IMG/VR virus record: IMGVR_UViG_3300012920_000126
Span: 1-34,305 of that record
Strand: one strand, 5' to 3'
Length of the DNA: 34,305 nt
Source of the DNA: a virus
The notes under the pieces are model-generated. The model searched no databases, was not told the DNA's origin, and saw nothing but the letters and a program-made list of their open reading frames with translations. This document shows, one piece after another, positions 1 through 7,548 of the stretch (position 1 is its first letter; each line of letters opens with the position of its first letter). The translations under genes were made by a program, and so were the position numbers.

Positions 1-26
1 CATTAGTGGTCTGTCCAAATTGTACT

Positions 27-623
27 TCAGAGTAAGAATAAGAGGAACAGCAAACCAACGCTACCAACGCCAGCCATTGTCTTTTGATCATTCGTCCATC
101 CTTCATCCTTTTCTACTCCTTCTTCAGGAATAGTATTTCCGTCTTCTGACAACCATGCTATACGAGCTTCTTCACCAATTAACCCATCATAAGGACATGG
201 AGTACCAGCGTTCATCATTGCGTCAAAGATTCGTTTATCTTGGCACATGACGGATACCGCAGCTACCTTCATACCCATATCATAGAGTGTCTTAGCATTC
301 TTCAAGCGTTCGCAATTTTTATCAGTTACCTGTGATCCCATTGAGATACCAAGTATCTGAGTCTGTACTGCTCCCGCAACTCCAAATGTACATAGGTCTG
401 AGTTCGACGTATTAATAGTAGGTGAGATCGCACTAGCAGGCGGAGACTTAATAACATTCTCTATCTTCCCGTTAGTGGTCACAGTACTATTAGTAGTGGA
501 CTCTGTTCTAATTACATCATCGACAGGTTCAGGTGTGCTACCACCGTCTTCCCCTGTGTCTTCTTGAGCATAAGCAAAAGAACCAATTGTCAATGCACTC
601 AAAACTAAAAATATTCTAAACAT
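27..623 (-). CDS. Secreted/membrane-tethered conserved phage protein
   Basis: A 198-residue protein with a clear signal peptide (hydrophobic residues 3-17, AYA|QE cleavage-type site near 20). An acidic, Ser/Thr-rich linker follows to about residue 75. The Cys-containing core (about 78-170) has Cys in DLCTF, KNCERL, VMCQD and TPCPYDG, and the C-terminus is very hydrophobic (GLLFLLFLL). I recognise the core as resembling hypothetical proteins common in marine myophages, but I know no function. The arrangement suggests export and re-anchoring in the membrane, or disulfide-stabilised periplasmic location. The ATG start at 623 lies about 40 bp downstream of a TATAAATA late promoter, so it is probably a late gene (virion, lysis or envelope role). 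The SD sequence is weak. Confidence 0.75.
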   Translation of the reverse strand: MFRIFLVLSALTIGSFAYAQEDTGEDGGSTPEPVDDVIRTESTTNSTVTTNGKIENVIKSPPASAISPTINTSNSDLCTFGVAGAVQTQILGISMGSQVTDKNCERLKNAKTLYDMGMKVAAVSVMCQDKRIFDAMMNAGTPCPYDGLIGEEARIAWLSEDGNTIPEEGVEKDEGWTNDQKTMAGVGSVGLLFLLFLL

Positions 624-664
624 AGTTAATATACCCTAATAGAGGCATTCGCCTCAGTTGTCTT

Positions 665-672
665 TATTTATA
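665..672 (-). promoter_or_regulatory. T4-type late promoter TATAAATA
   Basis: An exact TATAAATA on the minus strand, 41 bp upstream of the ATG at 623. This is the T4 late-promoter box recognised by gp55 with the gp45 clamp, and gp55 and gp45 are both encoded in this window. Confidence 0.7.
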
Positions 673-686
673 CAAAAAACGATTCC

Positions 687-708
687 AGCTGTCATTTTAT
701 TGACAGCT
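687..708 (-). terminator. Perfect 8-bp stem-loop at the end of the SGNH gene
   Basis: AGCTGTCA, a 6-nt loop, then TGACAGCT: a perfect inverted repeat overlapping the stop codon of the gene that ends at 707. On the minus strand a six-T run follows 6-7 nt later (675-680). The gap between stem and T run is longer than in a standard intrinsic terminator, so it could instead be an attenuator or an mRNA 3' end stabiliser. It separates the upstream operon from the late promoter at 665-672. Confidence 0.45.
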
Positions 709-1456
709 ATTTCATCTTTCTATATATGTCATGCAATAAGCGTGCAAATCCTTGGTGGGTCTTAACGCCGGGGTGTCCTCTAGGCATTAAGTCTTTGTAG
801 GTAAATGCGGAAAGACTGTACATATCTGTCCAGTGTCCCATTCCTAATTTTGAGGTGGGTTTCAAACATCTCAGATGATTTTCTATCTCATCTATGTAGT
901 CTTTGTTTCCGGTTTCTATCACTGATTTTAGGTTCTCATACATCTGCTTGTGAAATACTCCCTGAATTAGTTTGATACCTCTAGCATCACATATGTTCTG
1001 TACAGCAAGCATTTTACCTAAATCATGCAGTATTGTTGTGTGATGAGTGTATACATCATTATAATATTTGTACAATGTTCCATGCATATCCTCTTGAAGA
1101 TTTCCAACTCTCTCCGGAGAAAATTGAACCATACCATTAAACTTTAGAAGTTTATATGTTGGATCAATATCTCTATATTCAGGTTTCAACATTTCCATTC
1201 TTTGCCATGCAGTCCATATTATGACCATATGTGTAGGTTGTCTTTTCTTATCACGTTTTGCTAAGTAGGTCATAGTCTTTCGAAAGATCAAATCATTACC
1301 AGCGCCGGGCACGGCTAGATTAACATACTTTGGGAAATGCATTCTTTCTGCAAGTAAATGGGGAAAGGTCAAAGGTTGATGTGTTGCAGCCGGATGATCA
1401 TATGCGCCGGGCAACTCATCCCCCCAAACAAAACTACATCCATTAGTCAGTAACAT
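707..1456 (-). CDS. SGNH/GDSL-like hydrolase, copy 1
   Basis: A 249-residue protein. The N-terminus (LLTNGCSFVWGDELPG) matches SGNH block I, with Ser 8 as candidate nucleophile (GCS in place of GDS). Block II is NLAVPGAGND (about 47-56). The C-terminal GHPGVKTHQGFA (about 226-237) supplies the catalytic His of the usual DxxH block V. Family members are esterases, lipases, acyltransferases or sugar O-deacetylases; the substrate cannot be read here. It is a tandem paralogue of the next gene, which overlaps its start by 14 bp. The start is ATG at 1456, because the paralogues align from this Met. There is no signal peptide, so it should be cytoplasmic or virion-associated. Confidence 0.65.
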   Translation of the reverse strand: MLLTNGCSFVWGDELPGAYDHPAATHQPLTFPHLLAERMHFPKYVNLAVPGAGNDLIFRKTMTYLAKRDKKRQPTHMVIIWTAWQRMEMLKPEYRDIDPTYKLLKFNGMVQFSPERVGNLQEDMHGTLYKYYNDVYTHHTTILHDLGKMLAVQNICDARGIKLIQGVFHKQMYENLKSVIETGNKDYIDEIENHLRCLKPTSKLGMGHWTDMYSLSAFTYKDLMPRGHPGVKTHQGFARLLHDIYRKMK

Positions 1457-2294
1457 TTTCTAATCCTTGAAATATATCGTACAATTGATCTGCGTATGCT
1501 GAGTGTGTTCCTTCACATGGATGACCTTTCGGGTAGATAAAGAAATCATCATTCTCTCTTGCCATTGAGGTCATGTCTTGATAGTGACCTAAACCAACTC
1601 TGCATTCGGGTCTAAGGTATTCTAGATAGAATAGAACTTCATGATACCAGTGTGGATATCTATCTTTCTGCATCAAACATCTCTTAAGGTTTGACCATAA
1701 ATCTGGGTGTATCATTCCTTGAATTAATTTGATACCTTTTGCGTCACACATGTCTTGTATAATACACATGTAGTTAAGATGATGTAGAATAGGAGTGAAC
1801 ATCGTATAGACATGATTGACCCAATCACACGCTATCCGAACAATACGTTTTTCTTCTTCAGGGTTCCAGTCTAATTTTTCATCGTCTGTGATATCCCAAT
1901 GTCTTAGTCCGAAAGCAAGCGCTCTACTATAATGATCAGGTATAATCTGGTTCATGTTGGTCTCTTGCAACATGTACATTGATTTATCTTCGTTGGGATG
2001 AAAGTCTGTAACTACTTCTATGCGTCCCCATGATGACCATGTGAGAACTAAGTAGTCTACTTCTTTTGAGGATTGTTGAAAAAATGTGGTGGTGCGTCGA
2101 AATATCTTTTGATTAGACGAACCGTTGTGAGCTAGGTTGACGTAATCGACGCCTAGTTTTTCTGCAAGTTTGTGTGTGAATGTAAGGTGATGATGTTTGC
2201 CCTCAAGAATTTTTCCATTCTTATCCGCTCGTCGAGCGCCGGGCAACTCATCCCCGTATGTAAAGCTATCGCCGTTCGTTAGTAGTATTCCCAT
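1443..2294 (-). CDS. SGNH/GDSL-like hydrolase, copy 2
   Basis: A 283-residue paralogue of the gene downstream, sharing LLTNGxSFxxGDELPGA at the N-terminus, the LxxxWxxWxRxE segment, a C-DA(R/K)GIKLIQG block, the LG.GH..DM segment and a C-terminal GHP....TH motif. This copy keeps the canonical GDS around the candidate nucleophilic Ser. I place the start at ATG 2294 (MGILLTNGDS), which matches the paralogue start; a TTG at 2321 would add nine residues. The gene overlaps the stop of the DUF3310 gene by 29 bp. Tandem duplication followed by divergence is inferred; the substrate is unknown. Confidence 0.65.
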   Translation of the reverse strand: MGILLTNGDSFTYGDELPGARRADKNGKILEGKHHHLTFTHKLAEKLGVDYVNLAHNGSSNQKIFRRTTTFFQQSSKEVDYLVLTWSSWGRIEVVTDFHPNEDKSMYMLQETNMNQIIPDHYSRALAFGLRHWDITDDEKLDWNPEEEKRIVRIACDWVNHVYTMFTPILHHLNYMCIIQDMCDAKGIKLIQGMIHPDLWSNLKRCLMQKDRYPHWYHEVLFYLEYLRPECRVGLGHYQDMTSMARENDDFFIYPKGHPCEGTHSAYADQLYDIFQGLENVTD

Positions 2295-2775
2295 CTTCCG
2301 TATCATGCACATGTAAAGCAATCAACGCATAGTGCAAGACCTTCAACAAATCTTTACGATTGTATCCGCCTTTATGACCATAGCGTTGTGCGTATTTAAG
2401 GATGTTCCCTAAACAGAAACCCATCCCGTGTCCACCATCAATGATGAACTCAGTTGCTTGATATTTATTACGAGAATAATGTTCACCATATGTGTTGTCC
2501 ACATAGGTTTTCAATTCATCAATCAAACGATCTTCACTATATTTGTATTCAATACTCATATCATTACCAATTGTAAAACTGGGTACGTTGATCTCGTACT
2601 CCGGATCAAGGGTGATCTGGTAATCAGCATCGGTTACAAAGAGAGTCTCTCCGGAAAGTTTCTCAGACTCCTGAGTTTGCTTTCGTTTCTCTTCTAGATG
2701 TCTCCGATTCATTTCATCCCACTCTTGTGGAGTGATGTCATCAATACTTCCAGTTGGTTTATTTTTCGTTGCCAT
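2266..2775 (-). CDS. DUF3310-like phage protein
   Basis: A 169-residue protein with a charged, variable N-terminal half. The C-terminal domain (about 105-160) has the DUF3310 pattern: ATEFIIDGGHGMGFCLGNIL, KYAQRYG.K.GY.RKDLLKVLHYALIAL. This small helical domain is common in tailed phages and is sometimes annotated as nucleotide-kinase-related, but its biochemical role is not established. ATG start at 2775. It overlaps the adenylation-like gene by 17 bp and so is probably co-translated with it. Confidence 0.6.
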   Translation of the reverse strand: MATKNKPTGSIDDITPQEWDEMNRRHLEEKRKQTQESEKLSGETLFVTDADYQITLDPEYEINVPSFTIGNDMSIEYKYSEDRLIDELKTYVDNTYGEHYSRNKYQATEFIIDGGHGMGFCLGNILKYAQRYGHKGGYNRKDLLKVLHYALIALHVHDTEDGNTTNERR

Positions 2776-4213
2776 CGTAGTATCTCACTCTTCCTTCTTC
2801 AAAAGATTCAAATCCGTATTCGAACGCATTCTTCAATGCGAACCAATCACGATATCTGGAGTTCTCCAAACAGAATGCCATTCTATCAATTACTTCTATC
2901 TGTGTCAAGCCTAAATTGTCAAGAATTTTCATTGTCTCTGGTTTTACTTCCTCAAAGAGACAAAGATAGTTTCTACCATACTTTCTCAATAGGAAGAAAT
3001 CATCATGACCTAGTATTTGTTCTACTCGTTCTTGATATGGGTTGACATAAACCGATCCCATATGCATGTACTCACCGTTGGATTGTTTCTCTACTCCAAA
3101 CGATAGTGGATAGAAGGCACCGTCTTTATGTCCTCTCACGAACATAGTATGCTTCTGTGGACTGTACACACACTCATAATAGTTATCCAGAATGAATCCA
3201 ACTGACCCTTCGACGTAGTCACCTTTTATTGGTTTGATAAAAAGCGTTAGTGACTTGGATCGTGTTTCACCATAGAATAGACTACAATTGATTCCTTTCT
3301 CTTCTACTAGTTGGTGTAAGAAAGGTGTAGGTGTACTGAAAGGACATACGAATTGACAAGTCGAACCATCGAAATCTGATTTCTGCAATCCATTCAAACT
3401 TCTCTCTAGGGTCTCTTCATTCTTAAACCAGATAACTTTCTTCTCTGGTCTCTTGTATAGTTTCTGTAATGCCTTAACCATCTGTGGTTTCCACATGTTG
3501 AGTCGATCCCACCAGTTGACAAAGTAATGTTCTTTACAACCCATAAAGGCTGGAATAACTGCATTGATAAATGACATACAATGTACAGAATTAAATGTAT
3601 GGATACCTAACCCACCATAGTAGTTAAACATCTTGAACTGTCTATGTGCCAAAGACCAACACTCTTGATGTGTATAGTACTGGAACTCTAGTCCATCTTC
3701 GTGTTCACCATCCGCATGTGTGATCCAAAATGGATCGTCGGGAAACACTTCGGGTTGTTCGATCTCCATAGGTTCAGTGTAGTTCTCAATATCCACAGAG
3801 TCTACTTGAATCATCTCATATGGAAGATGGTCATCATAGTAATCTCTCTGGAGACTCTCAAGCATTCGAACCGCAACACTGTCCCACAAACCAACTTCTG
3901 CTTTAATAGTAGTAGCAGGATAATCTATCTTCGCATCTCTGTTCCATGACAGACTGGATGCAAATACCTGTACACCTAACTCTGCAAGTGCAAAGAGAAG
4001 TGCTGTTGTTTGTACATTGTTTTTTACTAGACCAATACCTACGACATCACCCTTACGCAAACCATACTCATTAGTAAGGTATGCTTTCCAGTTGTCGATT
4101 AGTTTCCAATATCTCTGTTTGTTATAAGGTTCTGGATCACCCAACATCTCATGCATGATGTTTTGTAGATAAAGGTCATCTCTATTCTGGATTACGTATC
4201 TATCAATAATCAC
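2759..4213 (-). CDS. Divergent ANL-superfamily (acyl-adenylating enzyme-like) protein
   Basis: A 484-residue protein. The N-terminal part (about 28-88: YNKQRYWKLIDNWKAYL...GLRKGDVVGIGLVKNNVQT, then LLFALAELGVQVFASS) follows the early N-terminal pattern of acyl-CoA synthetases and adenylation domains. A later FYGETRSKS (about 316-324) resembles the YGxTE motif A5. The Gly/Ser/Thr-rich phosphate-binding loop (motif A3) is not recognisable where expected (about 167-180, ITHADGEHEDGLEF), and I see no clear C-terminal A8/A10 lysine motif. It may therefore be a catalytically altered ligase or an acyl-binding relic. The start is GTG at 4213 with GAGG upstream. It sits between a 2OG-oxygenase-like gene and DUF3310/SGNH genes. 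Fold assignment is moderate, function open. Confidence 0.5.
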   Translation of the reverse strand: MIIDRYVIQNRDDLYLQNIMHEMLGDPEPYNKQRYWKLIDNWKAYLTNEYGLRKGDVVGIGLVKNNVQTTALLFALAELGVQVFASSLSWNRDAKIDYPATTIKAEVGLWDSVAVRMLESLQRDYYDDHLPYEMIQVDSVDIENYTEPMEIEQPEVFPDDPFWITHADGEHEDGLEFQYYTHQECWSLAHRQFKMFNYYGGLGIHTFNSVHCMSFINAVIPAFMGCKEHYFVNWWDRLNMWKPQMVKALQKLYKRPEKKVIWFKNEETLERSLNGLQKSDFDGSTCQFVCPFSTPTPFLHQLVEEKGINCSLFYGETRSKSLTLFIKPIKGDYVEGSVGFILDNYYECVYSPQKHTMFVRGHKDGAFYPLSFGVEKQSNGEYMHMGSVYVNPYQERVEQILGHDDFFLLRKYGRNYLCLFEEVKPETMKILDNLGLTQIEVIDRMAFCLENSRYRDWFALKNAFEYGFESFEEGRVRYYDGNEK

Positions 4214-4874
4214 TTTCTATTTCCTCAATCAATTGATCTCTAAGGTATATCGCTTGTTCATCTTCCAGACTTCCCTTACCTTTATTTACAAATTTATATG
4301 CAAGGGTAATACGTTCTCCACCAGCATAAGCGGCATGCCAACATATGTTTTCTGGTTCGTCTTCAGGCCCAAAGTAGTAGTGTCTACACTGCCATCCTTC
4401 TACGTCTTGAATGGTGACCACCTCATCTTTTGCGATATCGTAGTATCTAAAATATCCATTACCATCTGACCAAGTAAACAATACTTGATATGCAGTTGCG
4501 TCATAGTTGGTGTGCCATCCCACGAAACCGCCGGGCGGATAATAAGATAAAAGAGCACTGGTGTGTGCTCCTAACTCTTTTGCAAATTCATACTTCACCA
4601 TGTTCATATATGATTCCCAAATAGTTGGGTCTTCACGTACCATCTTTGCGATGGGTTGGGCAAAGTGTTTATCAGGTGCGCCTACGAGTTCACCCTTGAG
4701 AGATGTCTCTCTTAGGTACTCTTCACTCGTATACTTCTGACCTAGACTCTTATCCATCTCTGAACTATACACTTGGTATTTGGGATTATTGTATCCCTCA
4801 ACCATAAACATTTCATCTTTGAAATGGTCGAGTGTTTTTAAGAGTCCTTGGTTTCTTATCGTGACTTCAGACAA
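4203..4874 (-). CDS. 2OG-Fe(II) oxygenase-like protein, paralogue A
   Basis: A 223-residue double-stranded-beta-helix protein. YPPGGFVGWHTNYD (about 112-125) carries the first His (H121). The usual HxD carboxylate position is Asn (N123). The distal His is H180 (CWHAAYAGGER) and a 2OG-binding-type Arg is R188. The strand FTWSDGNGYFRYYD lies between them. It is paralogous to 32903-33529, with identical H-H (59) and H-R (8) spacing. I place the start at TTG 4874: it has AGGA seven bases upstream, overlaps the previous stop by only 8 bp, and its N-terminus (SEVTIRNQGLL) aligns with the ATG start of the paralogue (INIEIRNKNVL). Substrate unknown; the Asn raises the question of whether it hydroxylates at all. 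Confidence 0.6.
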   Translation of the reverse strand: MSEVTIRNQGLLKTLDHFKDEMFMVEGYNNPKYQVYSSEMDKSLGQKYTSEEYLRETSLKGELVGAPDKHFAQPIAKMVREDPTIWESYMNMVKYEFAKELGAHTSALLSYYPPGGFVGWHTNYDATAYQVLFTWSDGNGYFRYYDIAKDEVVTIQDVEGWQCRHYYFGPEDEPENICWHAAYAGGERITLAYKFVNKGKGSLEDEQAIYLRDQLIEEIESDY

Positions 4875-5139
4875 GCTGTAGTCCTGAGACTGCTTCACGA
4901 TATGCTTTCGCAAAGTCTGGGTTTGTTTCTGTCACATAGACATACTGTTGAAATGCACAATGTGTAGGATTCTCTGTACCTGTCATGCAGATACCACGAG
5001 CAAAACCAACACCTTGATCACCAGCAATCAACATACGAGGATCAGTGAGGTAGATAACTCCACTCTCTTCTTTCTCGTATTTACCGATATATTCACCACT
5101 CACAGTAACAACTGTTACTACATCATTTTTCTTCATCAT
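4867..5139 (-). CDS. Conserved small phage protein of unknown function
   Basis: A 90-residue protein beginning MMKKNDVVTVVTVSGEYIGK. The alternating beta pattern and Gly positions in the first 60 residues would fit a small barrel (SH3/Sm-like), but no family is recognised. Two adjacent ATGs (5139 and 5136) are possible; the second is better spaced from the AGGAAGG SD. It overlaps the AbrB-like mini-gene by 17 bp upstream and the TTG start of the oxygenase gene by 8 bp downstream, so it looks translationally coupled on both sides. Confidence 0.55.
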   Translation of the reverse strand: MMKKNDVVTVVTVSGEYIGKYEKEESGVIYLTDPRMLIAGDQGVGFARGICMTGTENPTHCAFQQYVYVTETNPDFAKAYREAVSGLQLV

Positions 5140-5293
5140 TCACCTTCCTAAAAGACCATTGTCCTGTAATGTCATTCTTTTCCCAAACGATGTTATCGCC
5201 CACCTTTAAATCAAGTGCGTCCATAAGTTCATCTGAAAATTCAAGACACTGATACCCATCACTGTCCTCAATAACACTACATCTATAAATCAT
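5123..5293 (-). CDS. AbrB/SpoVT-like swapped-hairpin mini-protein
   Basis: A 56-residue gene filling the otherwise empty space after thyX. Its ATG (5291-5293) overlaps the thyX TGA as ATGA, and its TGA (5123-5125) lies inside the next gene. The peptide has the pattern LEFSDELMDALDLKVGDNI followed by VWEKND..GQWSFRK. This is the typical AbrB-type layout: strand, two-turn helix, L.VGD.hhW, strand with a terminal basic residue. Such domains dimerise as swapped hairpins and bind DNA or act as antitoxin-like regulators. Assignment is by pattern only; the coding call is supported by the coupling at both ends. Confidence 0.55.
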   Translation of the reverse strand: MIYRCSVIEDSDGYQCLEFSDELMDALDLKVGDNIVWEKNDITGQWSFRKVNDEEK

Positions 5294-5979
5294 TCTAATG
5301 CCTCAACCACTTCAGGGAAGTGGATACCCACAAGTTCCCAACACTGTTCTGCAACACGGGTATGTTCTTTTTGAGTACCGTTACCCATACGTAGTTGACA
5401 ATAGTGAACCCACGAACGTAGACTCCCTGCCATATACAATGTTGTTTCAGTATTACCTTCTGGTAAAACTGCACGTGCTTGTTCTTTTGCAATGCCATTA
5501 TCTAGTGCCCAGTTATAGGCATGTTTGGATGCACGAATGACATCTGCTTGTTTTTGATTCCACTGTTCATAGAGACGTTCGTTATACGTCTTGTTACCAC
5601 CCTTACCAAAGTCTTCGATATCATCCAACTCAATAGAGTTCTGTCGGTTCTTAGGGTCTTGTAGTCTACACTCTCTAAATTTAAAGTCCGTTGCTTCTGC
5701 ATACCGTTGACTGAATTCTTGGAATGAGAACGAGCGGTGACGTAAGATTTGACGTGCAATGTCACGAGTCGTATTGATCTCTAGTGTCATGTGCACCATC
5801 TCTAACGGTGACCAATGGTCATTCTTAATAAGATACTTCAACAGTTTGGGTGCTGTCTTGTTGTTGTTTTGGTTATCGGGGTTGGATACTCGAGCTGCAT
5901 ATGCTACTAATTCGCTCGCAGTGAAACATCCGGTTTCTGCGTTTGGTTTACTAAGTGCTACCAGACGTACTGTGCTCAT
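5290..5979 (-). CDS. thyX: Flavin-dependent thymidylate synthase ThyX
   Basis: A 229-residue protein close to the normal ThyX length. It converts dUMP to dTMP using methylene-tetrahydrofolate, FAD and NAD(P)H. The ThyX signature RHRSFSFQEFSQRY (about 80-93) matches RHRxxSxxExSxRY, and later LPEGNTETTLYMAGSLRSW and the C-terminal LRMGNGTQKEHTRVAEQCW segments also fit. It provides thymidylate for phage DNA synthesis together with the dCMP deaminase and MazG-like enzyme elsewhere in the window. ATG start at 5979; overlaps the small membrane gene upstream by 29 bp and the AbrB-like gene by ATGA. Confidence 0.95.
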   Translation of the reverse strand: MSTVRLVALSKPNAETGCFTASELVAYAARVSNPDNQNNNKTAPKLLKYLIKNDHWSPLEMVHMTLEINTTRDIARQILRHRSFSFQEFSQRYAEATDFKFRECRLQDPKNRQNSIELDDIEDFGKGGNKTYNERLYEQWNQKQADVIRASKHAYNWALDNGIAKEQARAVLPEGNTETTLYMAGSLRSWVHYCQLRMGNGTQKEHTRVAEQCWELVGIHFPEVVEALE

Positions 5980-6163
5980 CTTCGTTTGCCTTCCTTATCT
6001 TAAGTTTACCTTCAAGTGTGAAATAATCATGTTCCATAAAGTACTCAATGGCATCTTGTATACCAAAGAGTTTACCAGATTTAAAACCATGATACTTACC
6101 TATGTAGTACGATGATATCATCACCGCCATTACATACATTGTGTGTTCCCATACATTGATCAT
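5951..6163 (-). CDS. Small single-pass membrane protein
   Basis: A 70-residue protein with one hydrophobic segment (about 8-22, TMYVMAVMISSYYIGKY) near the N-terminus and a charged C-terminal tail that reads GKLFGIQDAIEYFMEHD then KIRKANEDEH. No family recognised. ATG start at 6163 overlaps the helicase stop codon (ATGA), and its 3' end overlaps thyX by 29 bp, so it belongs to the gp41-thyX operon. Confidence 0.55.
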   Translation of the reverse strand: MINVWEHTMYVMAVMISSYYIGKYHGFKSGKLFGIQDAIEYFMEHDYFTLEGKLKIRKANEDEHSTSGST

Positions 6164-7548
6164 ATTTTGAATCCTCGAAATTTTTCCTGACCTATGCGTT
6201 CACCAGATGCGGAGTTATCAAACGCAGGCCCGTTATCCTCTTCTTCAGTTTCTATTTCTTGATCACAATCATACAGTCGCATCTTGGATCGATCTACACC
6301 CACAACAAAACGTTGATTGTATGTTGGATCGTTGTATCGATTCTTCAACTGTTTGACTAGAATCTTACCCTGTGCATTTAGTTCTTGGTTGGATATAAGT
6401 GCGAACATGAAGTCAGCGGTTGCGGGTAGTCCAAAAGATTCGGACGTATCTTCAAGCCCCACGTCATCATTAGAGTAACCAGAACGAGTCGTTTGTGTTG
6501 CAGACATGATCGGCACGTCGAATTCCACGGCAAGACCACGTAACTCTTCAGCAATAGATTTGATATACGTATACGAGTTAATAGCACCACCCATTCCTTT
6601 CATTCGGGAAGACGCACAGATGTTCAGATAGTCAATGTAGATAATATCTGGAACAAAGTTCTTCTTCAGTTTTAGTTCATTCAACAATGCACGAAAGTGT
6701 CCAGAGTTTGCCTGTCCTGTAGGATACTCTTTGACAATTAACTTACCTTGTGTTTTACGTGCAATCTCACCAACCCGATCACGGAACATATCCTTAGATA
6801 GATTCTCAAGTTGATCTATCGGGACGTTGAGTAGATTCGCATCGATACGTTCTGCAATTCGTTCTTCAGCCATTTCCATAGTGATGTAAAGGACATTCTT
6901 CCCTTGAGACAAGGCAGCTCCAGCACAATGACACATGAATAAACTTTTACCGACACCCGTACCAGCAAGTGCGATATTGAGGGTTTTATTAGGTAGACCA
7001 CCTTTAGTGATGGAATTAAAGTAATCAAGATCGAACGGAAGTCTTTCTTCTTTCTCATGGTAGAAGTCGTATCGTGCATCAACATTCTCCAAATAGTCAT
7101 GACCTATATTAGTGTCAAAGGTCACACCAAGTGCCTTAGTCAGTACATCCGGAATAGAACCTTTTGCAAGGGTCTTGTGTTTACCTTCAATAATATTTAT
7201 TGATTCCATGACTGCATTGAAGACTGCACGATCTTGACACCAAGCCTCAGTACGATCAACCAACCAGTCAAGATTAGTTTCTTCTTTTACAAACAAGTTT
7301 GGTAATATCTCAATTGCATGACGATACTGTTCATCCGACAGACGGTCACCTTCATCGATCTCAATCTTGAATGCTTCTTGTGTAGGTAGTTTGTTATACT
7401 TGGCAACAAACTTAGTAAACTCTTTGAACAGAGTTGAGTAGACACCTTCAAAGTAATCAGGTGAAATGAAAGGAACCACCTTGCGGGTGAATTCCTCATT
7501 TGTAATTAAGTTCTTAAGTACGGTTTGTTCTAAATTAATCTCCGGCAT
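6160..7548 (-). CDS. 41: Replicative DNA helicase (gp41, DnaB family)
   Basis: A 462-residue hexameric 5'-3' helicase of the DnaB/gp41 family that unwinds the lagging-strand template at the fork. The N-terminal helical domain (1-140) is followed by a RecA-fold motor with Walker A AGTGVGKS (195-202), an E-containing ITMEMAEERIAERIDAN segment, a Walker B-like IIYIDYLNI, and SATQTTRSGYSNDD (motif H3 region). The length fits T4 gp41. The C-terminal tail is acidic then basic (EIETEEEDNGPAFDN...EKFRGFKI). ATG at 7548; overlaps its upstream neighbour by 14 bp. Confidence 0.92.
   Translation of the reverse strand: MPEINLEQTVLKNLITNEEFTRKVVPFISPDYFEGVYSTLFKEFTKFVAKYNKLPTQEAFKIEIDEGDRLSDEQYRHAIEILPNLFVKEETNLDWLVDRTEAWCQDRAVFNAVMESINIIEGKHKTLAKGSIPDVLTKALGVTFDTNIGHDYLENVDARYDFYHEKEERLPFDLDYFNSITKGGLPNKTLNIALAGTGVGKSLFMCHCAGAALSQGKNVLYITMEMAEERIAERIDANLLNVPIDQLENLSKDMFRDRVGEIARKTQGKLIVKEYPTGQANSGHFRALLNELKLKKNFVPDIIYIDYLNICASSRMKGMGGAINSYTYIKSIAEELRGLAVEFDVPIMSATQTTRSGYSNDDVGLEDTSESFGLPATADFMFALISNQELNAQGKILVKQLKNRYNDPTYNQRFVVGVDRSKMRLYDCDQEIETEEEDNGPAFDNSASGERIGQEKFRGFKI

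Noticed and set aside
1-26. Possible start of another minus-strand gene (CAT at 1-3)
   Set aside because: Only the potential ATG is inside the window; no coding sequence or clear SD can be assessed.
7191-7205. AATAAATA-like late box inside gp41
   Set aside because: Internal to a conserved helicase sequence with no late gene downstream.
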